From IMG/VR virus record IMGVR_UViG_3300042197_002762, positions 1 through 64,000 of that record: a stretch of 64,000 bases of DNA, one strand, 5' to 3'. The stretch's first letter is position 1. Each line of letters opens with the position of its first letter. This stretch comes from a virus. Below the pieces are notes generated by a model. It made no database searches, had not been told where the DNA came from, and saw nothing but the letters and a program-made list of their open reading frames with translations. The position numbers were made by a program, and so were the translations under genes. Below are positions 29,115-35,180 of this stretch, piece after piece.

Positions 29115-29300
29115 TTATGACACCGATTCTTCGTCGGTGCCGAGAATTTTTTCCATGCGCTCTTTCAGTAGCGTATAGACAAGGTGCGCGTCATGCACAG
29201 CGTCAACGCAGTCTTTCCGCATACCTTCCATGAGGAAGTCTTTTGCAAAGAAGCGAACGCCATTTGATTCAAGGGCTTTTTGTATGTTGGGCGTGATCAT
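29115..29300 (-). CDS. Unknown small protein
   Basis: A 61-residue helical protein with a C-terminal acidic tail. The ATG overlaps the upstream stop (ATGA). No family recognised. Confidence 0.6.
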   Translation of the reverse strand: MITPNIQKALESNGVRFFAKDFLMEGMRKDCVDAVHDAHLVYTLLKERMEKILGTDEESVS

Positions 29301-29497
29301 GATTCAGAATCATCGAGGAACATTCCGTCGAAAGCAAGAGGTTTTTCCAGATGGTCAAACATGGTGTTGACATCTTTTTGCAGTTCCTTCTTTTCGTGCA
29401 AGTTGAGGCAAGCTGTCAAAAGCATTACCAGAATGAGGATGAAGGTTGAGAGAGACATTACATAGGCAATGCTGTCGAATGTGATGTATTTTTTCAT
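29297..29497 (-). CDS. Small membrane protein
   Basis: A 66-residue protein: a short basic start (KKYITFDS), one membrane helix (IAYVMSLSTFILILVMLLTA, about residues 10-29) and a charged C-terminal helix. A Cys follows the hydrophobic stretch but not in a clean lipobox. Start at 29497 follows the tiny membrane peptide by 4 nt. Function unknown. Confidence 0.55.
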   Translation of the reverse strand: MKKYITFDSIAYVMSLSTFILILVMLLTACLNLHEKKELQKDVNTMFDHLEKPLAFDGMFLDDSES

Positions 29498-29501
29498 GTA
29501 A

Positions 29502-29591
29502 TTATTTTTTTCGGGAATCAGCCCAGAGGATGAGGAACGCGCAAGCGGAAGGGAAGATGCACAGGTAAAAGAGTGGAACCCAGATTGACAT
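29502..29591 (-). CDS. Tiny membrane peptide, 29 residues
   Basis: A 29-codon frame of one hydrophobic helix (WVPLFYLCIFPSACAFLILW) with a basic end (DSRKK). It is 3 nt downstream of the 71-residue gene and 4 nt upstream of the next ATG. Same design as the other tiny peptides. Confidence 0.5.
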   Translation of the reverse strand: MSIWVPLFYLCIFPSACAFLILWADSRKK

Positions 29592-29594
29592 AGT

Positions 29595-29810
29595 TTATTT
29601 ATATGATCCAACAGGGATGTTGGGCGTTGCAGAGTAGACCGCTTCCAGAAAACGACTTTCATCAAAGCGCGGATTCTGTTCGGTGAAGTATTTCGCAAAG
29701 TCCAAGGCGAGGACTTCGACAGCTTCGTATTCTCCGATGGGAGCGTGTTGTTTTTCAGCGAGACGCTTGCCCAAGATTTTTGCGATGGCCTCGAATTGTT
29801 TTTTTGTCAT
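29595..29810 (-). CDS. Unknown small protein
   Basis: A 71-residue protein with helices rich in Lys, Glu and Ala. Start at 29810, 6 nt after a weak -10 box; a longer frame overlaps the promoter. No family recognised. Confidence 0.6.
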   Translation of the reverse strand: MTKKQFEAIAKILGKRLAEKQHAPIGEYEAVEVLALDFAKYFTEQNPRFDESRFLEAVYSATPNIPVGSYK

Positions 29811-29816
29811 GGTGTT

Positions 29817-29845
29817 ATTGTGGTTTGTTTTGTGGTTAGGGTCAA
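29817..29845 (-). promoter_or_regulatory. Promoter for 29810 gene
   Basis: Minus strand TTGACC (29840-29845), 17 bp, CACAAT (29817-29822), 6 nt to the ATG. Confidence 0.55.
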
Positions 29846-29857
29846 GAGATTTTTTCA

Positions 29858-30037
29858 CTACCAGCGGTTGCGGTAGCGGTCGAGCCTTTCGGCGCGGTTC
29901 ATGCGCTCGATCTCACGCTCGTAAGCGTCAGGGTTGATCTTGTAGGCAGGATCTTCACGATCAATGCCGAGTGGGAGGTCGAGGGTTGCTTCGCGTTCTT
30001 CGTCGCGCCAGCTTCTGGTGTATCCGTTTCTGTTCAT
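29858..30037 (-). CDS. Small Arg/Asp-rich protein
   Basis: A 59-residue highly charged protein with no hydrophobic core, possibly disordered or nucleic-acid binding. ATG 6 nt after the -10 box. No family recognised. Confidence 0.6.
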   Translation of the reverse strand: MNRNGYTRSWRDEEREATLDLPLGIDREDPAYKINPDAYEREIERMNRAERLDRYRNRW

Positions 30038-30043
30038 GTATAC

Positions 30044-30071
30044 AGAATAGCACAGGGCCGCGAAAATGCAA
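30044..30071 (-). promoter_or_regulatory. Promoter for 30037 gene
   Basis: Minus strand TTGCAT (30066-30071), 16 bp, TATTCT (30044-30049), 6 nt to the ATG. The spacer (CGCGG...CTGTGC) resembles those at 27182 and 32175. Confidence 0.8.
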
Positions 30072-30104
30072 CGATTTTTTTTGCGATTGTTGAAAGTATT
30101 TTTG

Positions 30105-30131
30105 TTGACGTTTCGGCAAACGAGTGTTTGA
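30105..30131. promoter_or_regulatory. Operator/divergent promoter-like cassette (R10 copy)
   Basis: Rightward TTGACG (30105-30110), 17 bp, TTGAAA, with a degraded palindrome GCAAACGAGTGTTTGA (30116-30131). This copy lacks the TTGGCACG block. Confidence 0.4.
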
Positions 30132-30162
30132 AAAAAAGACTATGACAAAGAGTGTCATAATG

Positions 30163-30240
30163 CACAAGTCACTGATATTCAAGCACTTACGCTCGCGCGC
30201 GGGGCGCGCCGTCGTAAGTCGTTGATATTCAACGCTTTAC
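30163..30240. repeat. Composite boundary repeat R10
   Basis: Left arm degraded (CACAAGTC) but AAGCACTTACG is kept; core CTCGCGCGCGGGGCGCGCC; right CGTAAGTCGTTGA...CAACGCTTTAC. The stop codon of the 30237 gene lies in its last bases. Confidence 0.85.
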
Positions 30241-30392
30241 TCGTCAGACCAACCGCGAAAAAACTTCGCCTTGCGCGCGAATTTTTTCTTGACACGCATG
30301 GCGAACGAAGGCTTGCAAGTTGTCTTGCGAACACTTCGCTCTATCGCGCGCGCGAGTGGGCGCGTGTCGATTGTCATAATGATTTTGCTCAT
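30237..30392 (-). CDS. Small basic protein, paralogue of 32360-32536
   Basis: A 51-residue very basic protein. The N-terminal half (IDTRPLARAIERSVRKT) matches the 58-residue product of 32360-32536 (IDTKPLAQAIDKSVHRT), while the C-terminal half here is basic and soluble instead of membrane-spanning. Ends inside R10. Confidence 0.6.
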   Translation of the reverse strand: MSKIIMTIDTRPLARAIERSVRKTTCKPSFAMRVKKKFARKAKFFRGWSDE

Positions 30393-30393
30393 G

Positions 30394-30624
30394 TTAGTTG
30401 ACTCCGTAAGAAAACTTTTTGTCGCGCAGTTGCTGAACCTCACGCGCCAGAACGAGGTTCGTTCCACACAAGAGATTCAGTTTGTGCTCGTGCATGGTGA
30501 TGGTGTGCAAGGCTTGTGCCAGCAGTTCTTTCAACTGTGTCATATCAGCCTCCTGCGCCTGGATAGTTTTTTCATGCTTGATGAGAGTCTCCAGCGATTT
30601 TATGATGCCGTCTTGGTTTGTCAT
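30394..30624 (-). CDS. Coiled-coil protein
   Basis: A 76-residue helical protein (IIKSLETLIKHEKTIQAQEA) with a probable coiled coil over most of its length. Start at 30624 (MTNQDG). It ends just before the next ATG. Function unknown. Confidence 0.6.
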   Translation of the reverse strand: MTNQDGIIKSLETLIKHEKTIQAQEADMTQLKELLAQALHTITMHEHKLNLLCGTNLVLAREVQQLRDKKFSYGVN

Positions 30625-30628
30625 AGTG

Positions 30629-30790
30629 TTAGTGTTTAGGCTTGGGTTCGGGGCGAGCACACGGATCGTTGCGGTGACGCTCCTCGGCGTAGCCGAAAAG
30701 GATGTCGAACGCTTGTTCGGGTGTGAGGTTATCTTCGGGTTCGTCGAAGTTCCAGACTTCGGGCCAGCCAGTTGTGGTGTTTTCTGTCAT
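30629..30790 (-). CDS. Small acidic protein
   Basis: A 53-residue acidic protein with a Pro/Lys-rich C-terminus. Start at 30790, 6 nt after a TATACT box; longer frames run back through the promoter and the upstream gene. No family recognised. Confidence 0.6.
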   Translation of the reverse strand: MTENTTTGWPEVWNFDEPEDNLTPEQAFDILFGYAEERHRNDPCARPEPKPKH

Positions 30791-30796
30791 ATTGAA

Positions 30797-30825
30797 AGTA
30801 TAGGAGATGCTTACTCCAAAGGCAA
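30797..30825 (-). promoter_or_regulatory. Promoter for 30790 gene
   Basis: Minus strand TTGCCT (30820-30825), 17 bp, TATACT (30797-30802), 6 nt to the ATG. The -35 lies in the end of the upstream gene. Confidence 0.8.
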
Positions 30826-31014
30826 GCAAATTGTGGACTGGATCGCCAACCCGCACAGGTGCGAGTAGTCGTAACCTTTTTGGTCGAGAGTTTTTTTCAT
30901 CTGTTCGATGCGGCGCGTGGCCTTATTGATCGCCGTGCGAAGCGTGGCCGCTTCGATTTCGATGATGACCGGAAGCTCTCCGGTCTTGGTGAAGGTGATG
31001 ACGTATGGTTTCAT
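30811..31014 (-). CDS. Unknown small protein
   Basis: A 67-residue protein with a beta-type start (PYVITFTKTGELPVIIEIEA) and a basic helix, the style of many small phage proteins. Its end overlaps the next promoter. A TTGACT box sits at the right distance upstream, but the -10 is poor. Confidence 0.6.
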   Translation of the reverse strand: MKPYVITFTKTGELPVIIEIEAATLRTAINKATRRIEQMKKTLDQKGYDYSHLCGLAIQSTICLPLE

Positions 31015-31045
31015 GGTTAGAATTTTAGCAGGTTAGTGGTGAGAG

Positions 31046-31222
31046 TCAAGCGATTTTCTTGACCGCTACCTTCCAGTAGGGGAAGTAAAGCCCCAAGTAG
31101 CGAGCGGTGATTTGCACACCATCTTTGCACCAGATGGTGCGTTTGTTGTTTTGCGAGACGAAGGGGATGCCCTTCATGGCGTTGAGGACGATTTCCTTTT
31201 TGTGGGTTCCTTTTGTTATCAT
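31046..31222 (-). CDS. Unknown small basic protein
   Basis: A 58-residue basic protein with a C-terminal aromatic beta-type segment (ARYLGLYFPYWKVAVKK). Start at 31222, 6 nt after the -10. No family recognised. Confidence 0.6.
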   Translation of the reverse strand: MITKGTHKKEIVLNAMKGIPFVSQNNKRTIWCKDGVQITARYLGLYFPYWKVAVKKIA

Positions 31223-31228
31223 GCTTAC

Positions 31229-31256
31229 ACTATACCACAGATCGCGCAAAACGCAA
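31229..31256 (-). promoter_or_regulatory. Promoter for 31222 gene
   Basis: Minus strand TTGCGT (31251-31256), 16 bp, TATAGT (31229-31234), 6 nt to the ATG. Confidence 0.75.
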
Positions 31257-31289
31257 GGGATTTTTTTGCGATTAGCGAAAGTATTTTTG

Positions 31290-31343
31290 TTGACGTTTTG
31301 TCAAACGGACGTTTGAATCACTATGACATTCATTGTTGGCACG
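31290..31343. promoter_or_regulatory. Operator/divergent promoter-like cassette (R11 copy)
   Basis: Rightward TTGACG (31290-31295), 17 bp, TTGAAT; palindrome TCAAACGGACGTTTGA (31301-31316); TTGGCACG at 31336-31343. Confidence 0.5.
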
Positions 31344-31362
31344 GTTCATGAGCAGCATATTG

Positions 31363-31441
31363 CGTAAGTCGCTGATTATCAAGCACTTACGACGGGCGGC
31401 GGGGCGCGCCGTCGTAAGTCGTTGAATACCAAGGGTTTATG
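31363..31441. repeat. Composite boundary repeat R11
   Basis: CGTAAGTCGCTGA...AAGCACTTACG, core ACGGGCGGCGGGGCGCGCC, then CGTAAGTCGTTGA with a degraded right arm (GGGTTTATG). Confidence 0.85.
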
Positions 31442-31458
31442 CAACATGGGATTTGGGC

Positions 31459-31490
31459 AAATTGAAACGCCCGTTTAGAACGGGCGTTTC
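31459..31490 (-). terminator. Perfect 12-bp hairpin, probable terminator
   Basis: GAAACGCCCGTT and AACGGGCGTTTC form a perfect 12-bp stem with a 3-nt loop (31464-31490). On the minus strand AATTT follows, a weak T tract. It resembles the terminator at 26522 and shares its GGGCAAA flank. It lies about 80 nt past the 31568 stop codon, in a gene-free stretch (31223-31567) that otherwise holds the promoter cassette and R11. Confidence 0.55.
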
Positions 31491-31567
31491 GCTTCCTCAT
31501 CGTTTATTCCCGCGTCATGGAGACACGCATCGAAACGTTCGGAAAGTTATGACACAGCTATGACAAA

Positions 31568-31780
31568 CTAGTTGTCCCAGCCCTCCTGCTCGCCCCAATC
31601 CGCGAGGTCGTCGAGGCCCGACCCATCACCAGGCCATTGGCCCTCGCACCCATCGTAGGGTTGCGGTTCGGGTTCCTGCTCGACGGCAGGCTCTGCCGCG
31701 AACGTGCCGTGAGCCTCCTCATGCTCGCTGGCGTATTCGTCGGATTGCGGTTGCGTGTTGAAGTCGTCGGTGATGTTCAT
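31568..31780 (-). CDS. Acidic protein, paralogue of 27041-27175
   Basis: A 70-residue acidic Glu/Pro/Gly-rich protein. The N-terminal block DDFNTQPQSDEYASEHE matches the 44-residue product of 27041-27175; the rest is a low-complexity acidic tail with Trp residues. Possibly a DNA mimic or disordered binder; inference only. Confidence 0.6.
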   Translation of the reverse strand: MNITDDFNTQPQSDEYASEHEEAHGTFAAEPAVEQEPEPQPYDGCEGQWPGDGSGLDDLADWGEQEGWDN

Positions 31781-31786
31781 AGTGTT

Positions 31787-31815
31787 AGGATATGATGAGT
31801 TGAGGTTAATGGCAA
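31787..31815 (-). promoter_or_regulatory. Promoter for 31780 gene
   Basis: Minus strand TTGCCA (31810-31815), 17 bp, TATCCT (31787-31792), 6 nt to the ATG. Confidence 0.75.
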
Positions 31816-31823
31816 GAGATTTT

Positions 31824-32168
31824 TTATGCAGCCAAGGCAGGGCGCACACGGAACACAAGCTGTAGCCTTTCGGGGTGAACCTTGCCAGCGACGAAAGCCG
31901 CAAGACTATCGCTGTCAAAGTTGAAGCGCGAGAGAGGATGAGAGTTAGCCCAGCGCAATCCATCGGGCAAGCCGAGGTCGATGAGTTGCTGCACCTCTGC
32001 GTTAGAGGGCACAGAGTAGGGCGACCAGCCGAGAGTGGCGATGGTCTTGCCAGACTCGACGCTGACGAGCTCATGCCAGAGTTTAGTGCAATCGCCATCG
32101 AAGTCCTCCGAGACGACGAGCGTGCAAAGGGTTCCGTTGACGTTGAATTGTGTTTCTTTATCTTTCAT
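31824..32168 (-). CDS. Unknown protein
   Basis: A 114-residue protein with an N-terminal beta-type domain (TQFNVNGTLCTLVVSEDFDG) and a mixed C-terminus. Start at 32168, 6 nt after the -10; a longer frame runs through the promoter. No family recognised. Confidence 0.65.
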   Translation of the reverse strand: MKDKETQFNVNGTLCTLVVSEDFDGDCTKLWHELVSVESGKTIATLGWSPYSVPSNAEVQQLIDLGLPDGLRWANSHPLSRFNFDSDSLAAFVAGKVHPERLQLVFRVRPALAA

Positions 32169-32174
32169 GCTTAT

Positions 32175-32202
32175 AGAATAGCACAGCGCGCGGAAAATGC
32201 AA
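32175..32202 (-). promoter_or_regulatory. Promoter for 32168 gene
   Basis: Minus strand TTGCAT (32197-32202), 16 bp, TATTCT (32175-32180), 6 nt to the ATG. TTGGCACG occurs upstream at 32259-32266, without the palindrome. Confidence 0.8.
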
Positions 32203-32285
32203 CGATTTTTTTTGCGATTGTGCAAAGTATTTTTGTTGATGAAAAAAAGTTTTGGGAGTTGGCACGCTTCATGAATGTGTGTTTG

Positions 32286-32364
32286 CGTAAGTCGTTCATT
32301 ATCAAGCACTTACGTTTCGCGGCGGGGCGCGCCGGCGTAAGTCGTTGAACGACAACAACTTACA
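32286..32364. repeat. Composite boundary repeat R12
   Basis: CGTAAGTCGTTCA...AAGCACTTACG, core TTCGCGGCGGGGCGCGCCGG, CGTAAGTCGTTG...CAACAACTTACA. The stop codon of the 32360 gene lies inside its right arm. Confidence 0.9.
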
Positions 32365-32536
32365 GAGAACAGATCGTGCGCCAGACAATCACCACAGCAA
32401 GGCCCACAAGTGCGCCTTCTATGACATTGATGATTGCCTTTGTCATAATGTGCTTTGTCATAGTGCGGTGAACGCTCTTGTCGATTGCTTGTGCAAGCGG
32501 CTTGGTGTCGATTGCGAGTGGTATTTTCTTTGTCAT
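32360..32536 (-). CDS. Small membrane protein, paralogue of 30237-30392
   Basis: A 58-residue protein. N-terminal IDTKPLAQAIDKSVHRT is shared with the 30237-30392 product, and a C-terminal membrane helix follows (IINVIEGALVGLAVVIVW). Stop codon supplied by R12. Function unknown. Confidence 0.6.
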   Translation of the reverse strand: MTKKIPLAIDTKPLAQAIDKSVHRTMTKHIMTKAIINVIEGALVGLAVVIVWRTICSL

Positions 32537-32540
32537 AATG

Positions 32541-32768
32541 TTAGCAAGGCGCGCCGCCATAGCAGGGCGCATCTTCGTTTGCGAGGATCTCACAAACAAT
32601 GTCATAGAGTCCTTGGTTTGCTTCAAAGCTCTCTTGCGAGACTTCGTAGCCGTCTCTCCACATGGCAAAACCAGAGAGTTGCAATTGATCGGCATGATCG
32701 AACTCATACTCTGTGCAGAGGTAGTATTCGCAGCCTTGGTAAGTGAAGTAGTCTTCGTATGTGTTCAT
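32541..32768 (-). CDS. Unknown acidic protein with Cys
   Basis: A 75-residue acidic protein with many Tyr and four Cys. Start at 32768 (MNTYEDYF). It begins 1 nt after the stop of the 60-residue gene. No family recognised. Confidence 0.6.
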   Translation of the reverse strand: MNTYEDYFTYQGCEYYLCTEYEFDHADQLQLSGFAMWRDGYEVSQESFEANQGLYDIVCEILANEDAPCYGGAPC

Positions 32769-32769
32769 G

Positions 32770-32952
32770 TTATTCTTTTCCCAAGTATTCAGCGACTTGA
32801 GAAGGTGTTGCAACCTTCAGAGTGCGCGTGTAGAACAGGCCCATCTTACCATGATGATGAGCGTGAGTCTTGTCGCCTTCGTTGCGAATGACGCGGTAGA
32901 CTGTTGCGCCGCTCACCCAGAGCTGGCCTTTTTGTGGTGTTTTATTTTTCAT
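32770..32952 (-). CDS. Unknown small basic protein
   Basis: A 60-residue protein with an SH3-like beta start (KGQLWVSGATVYRVIRNEGD) and three consecutive His. ATG 6 nt after the -10. Possibly a small nucleic-acid binder. Confidence 0.6.
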   Translation of the reverse strand: MKNKTPQKGQLWVSGATVYRVIRNEGDKTHAHHHGKMGLFYTRTLKVATPSQVAEYLGKE

Positions 32953-32958
32953 GCTTTT

Positions 32959-32986
32959 AATGTATCAGAGTTGAGGAAAAAGTCAA
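32959..32986 (-). promoter_or_regulatory. Promoter for 32952 gene
   Basis: Minus strand TTGACT (32981-32986), 16 bp, TACATT (32959-32964), 6 nt to the ATG. Confidence 0.75.
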
Positions 32987-32995
32987 GGGATTTTT

Positions 32996-33178
32996 TTACT
33001 TTCTCACAAGTTTTTTTTCCCATACCAGAGCATCAACCCTGTGGAACTTTACCTCGTAGGAGCCTTTAGCAGTCCAACCCTTGAACACACGGAGGTTTAA
33101 CCCTCCGAACGTGCAGACCGCTTTGTTGCGAGCGGCATAAGCGTTGATGTCGGTGCTGGTGTAGTATTTCTTTTTCAT
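32996..33178 (-). CDS. Unknown small basic protein
   Basis: A 60-residue basic protein, alpha then beta-type (GLNLRVFKGWTAKGSYEVKF). First gene of the minus-strand early block. ATG 6 nt after the -10. No family recognised. Confidence 0.6.
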   Translation of the reverse strand: MKKKYYTSTDINAYAARNKAVCTFGGLNLRVFKGWTAKGSYEVKFHRVDALVWEKKLVRK

Positions 33179-33184
33179 GCTTAC

Positions 33185-33212
33185 AATGTAGCACAGATGC
33201 GGGAAAAAGCAA
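33185..33212 (-). promoter_or_regulatory. First promoter of the minus-strand early block
   Basis: Minus strand TTGCTT (33207-33212), 16 bp, TACATT (33185-33190), 6 nt to the ATG. Upstream is TATTTTTGTTGACA as in the other cassettes but no R repeat. Confidence 0.75.
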
Positions 33213-33905
33213 GGGATTTTTTTACTATTTTGAAAATTATTTTTGTTGACAATCCCCCCCTATTTTTGAAAAAATTCGAACGTTCGTTTTATTTTTTAGG
33301 GCCGGGGGGGTGAAATTTCAATCTCCTGAATATTTATTTTAATTAATTTAATTTAACCTGTCTTACTCTATATGTATATTCTATCTATTCTCTTTATATA
33401 TACCCCCCTGCCCTTTTCTAAAAACAATACGACTATTGTATTCAATATATACAAATCAATTTGAAAATTTGGCGGGGTATTTTTCTTTTTATTAATTTAA
33501 TTTAACCAGTTACTCTTATTCTTACTATTATATATAATTCCTATACATATTCCTATAGTAATGTATAAGTTTGGGGGGTATTTCTATATATATGTACCCC
33601 CTGCCCTTTTTTAAAACTTTGGGGATAAAATAATAATTATAATAATAATCAAATCAAAAAAAATCGGGGGCTATATTTTTTCTGTAATTTTAATTTAACT
33701 ATGGTCACAATAATGTCACTTGATTATTCTACATATTACTGTAATATAATGGTATGAAAGGGGGTTTTCTAAATGATATCACTAGGCATGATTATCACAA
33801 TAATCAATTTCAAATTTATACTTATTGGGTATATCGCAATGCTTACAGAATTTTTTCCCAGCAGCACTCGTTAATGAATGTTGCTAGGCAATGGTTTTGT
33901 TTAAG
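33213..33905. repeat. Gene-free AT-rich spacer with two imperfect direct repeats
   Basis: About 690 nt with no credible gene. Runs of C or G (CCCCCCC, GGGGGGG) interrupt very AT-rich DNA. Two blocks, about 33341-33425 and 33491-33620, share ATTAATTTAATTTAACC at the left, pyrimidine-rich TCTTACTCT-type sequence, then TATATA, CCCCC, TGCCCTTTT and TAAAA at the right; a third partial copy is near 33690. CGAACGTTCG at about 33277 is a perfect 10-bp palindrome. The spacer separates the minus-strand early block from the next island. Confidence 0.6.
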
Positions 33906-34304
33906 TTAAGGATTATACAGTAAAACATTTTCTGCATATTCAGCCCAAAGTACTTTACTCATTGGGTGCATAAGTTGTACTATTTTATATGGATCATATA
34001 TTGGGTATTGACTTAATTGATAACTGGCAAACGCTGGATCATATACATATGTACTATTTTTATAGACATATAACGTAACAGCATGCCCAGATTTTGCCCC
34101 TTTCAATTTATACAAAAGAATCTTTGCCCAAACATTAGATTCATTTAATATATTTTGGGCTTCAATTGCGTATTGATACTGAATCGCATAAATCAAACAC
34201 CCGTTATTAAGAATGATATCTTCTTTTTCTGGTTTTGTGGAATAATTCGGAATAATACCCAAAACTATTACAAAAATTAATAATAAATAAAATGTTTTTA
34301 CCAC
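33906..34304 (-). CDS. Secreted papain-like or transglutaminase-like protein
   Basis: A 132-residue protein with an N-terminal signal peptide or anchor (FYLLLIFVIVLGIIP, residues 5-19). The mature part has C36 at the head of a helix (NNGCLIYAIQYQYAIE), H74 in KSGHAVTLYVY and D89 in TYVYDPAF, the order and spacing of a Cys-His-Asp triad in C39, papain-like or transglutaminase-like small domains. Likely acts outside the cytoplasm, on host envelope proteins or a competing phage, but this is inference. AT-rich and without close neighbours on its strand. Confidence 0.55.
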   Translation of the reverse strand: MVKTFYLLLIFVIVLGIIPNYSTKPEKEDIILNNGCLIYAIQYQYAIEAQNILNESNVWAKILLYKLKGAKSGHAVTLYVYKNSTYVYDPAFASYQLSQYPIYDPYKIVQLMHPMSKVLWAEYAENVLLYNP

Positions 34305-34358
34305 AAATTAAATTACACAAACATTTTTATTTTTTATATAATCATATACAGTTTAAAT

Positions 34359-35180
34359 ATGAAAATTGTTTTTAGCTACATTCATAGTTCAATAGATAAA
34401 CCCATGGATTTAAACATGGCTAGACTCTCATTATATTTTATAAAAAAACTTAATTATCCTACATGTATATATTTAGATCAAAAAAATTTTAATAAATTTG
34501 ATAATTTAAAATATGATGAAAAAATTTTATTAGACCAGTCAATTTTAGATAAGTTACCATCAAATGTTTGGTCATTAGGTAAATTATTAGTTTTTTCGCA
34601 AATTAAAGAGCCTTTTATTCATATAGATTTTGATTTATTCTGTATGCAAGATAATTTTAAATATTTTTTAAATGAAAAATTTTTAGCTTTTCATGAAGAA
34701 CCATGGACAGACTTTGATATATATGAGACCGATATAAAACATGCTTTTTCTCAAATCGAACTTCTTAAAAATCAAAATATTAATGATATTAAAGTTTATA
34801 ATTGCGCCGCAGTTGGCGGCAATGCTATTCCAGAGATAAATAAATCTGCCCAATTGGTTTTAGAATATGCAATAAAAAATAAAGATTATTTTTTAAAGAG
34901 AGATGAATTTTATAATAGTATATGGAGTGTTTCCGTATTCTTTGAACAACTTCTATTTATGAATCTTGTTAAGAAATTATTATCAAGTGATGTTACCTGC
35001 ATATTAGATGAAAAAACAAGTACAGAAAAACACCAACCTCTTTTAAATTTATGCGATAAGATAGGAGTTGATTTTATAGTCGAAGAAATGGCAAGAAAAA
35101 ATATTATCCATCTTTGGGGATCAAAAGAAAAATTTCTAAAAAACTTTTATCTACTATTACAATCTAGAAAAATTAATTAA
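34359..35180 (+). CDS. Putative glycosyltransferase (GT-A-like)
   Basis: A 273-residue protein with FIHIDFDLF (a D-x-D-type metal site near residue 88) after an N-terminal nucleotide-binding-like half, and VYNCAAVGGN downstream, similar to the N-x-A-x-x-G-G of small polysaccharide transferases. Convergent with and overlapping the next gene by 24 nt. Substrate unknown. Very AT-rich. Confidence 0.6.
   Translation: MKIVFSYIHSSIDKPMDLNMARLSLYFIKKLNYPTCIYLDQKNFNKFDNLKYDEKILLDQSILDKLPSNVWSLGKLLVFSQIKEPFIHIDFDLFCMQDNFKYFLNEKFLAFHEEPWTDFDIYETDIKHAFSQIELLKNQNINDIKVYNCAAVGGNAIPEINKSAQLVLEYAIKNKDYFLKRDEFYNSIWSVSVFFEQLLFMNLVKKLLSSDVTCILDEKTSTEKHQPLLNLCDKIGVDFIVEEMARKNIIHLWGSKEKFLKNFYLLLQSRKIN

Noticed and set aside
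17656-32364. CRISPR array or integron attC sites as an explanation of the twelve repeats
   Set aside because: Spacing is 1-2 kb with genes between, not regular short spacers. The core does not have attC R/L box sequence such as GTTRRRY at the expected ends, and no integrase is visible nearby.
33767-33900. Remnant of a Cys-rich gene (minus strand, FCKHCDIPNKY and CDNHA)
   Set aside because: The frame has no start codon and is bounded by a stop 33 codons upstream. It could be a decayed zinc-finger end, but the evidence is too short to call a pseudogene.
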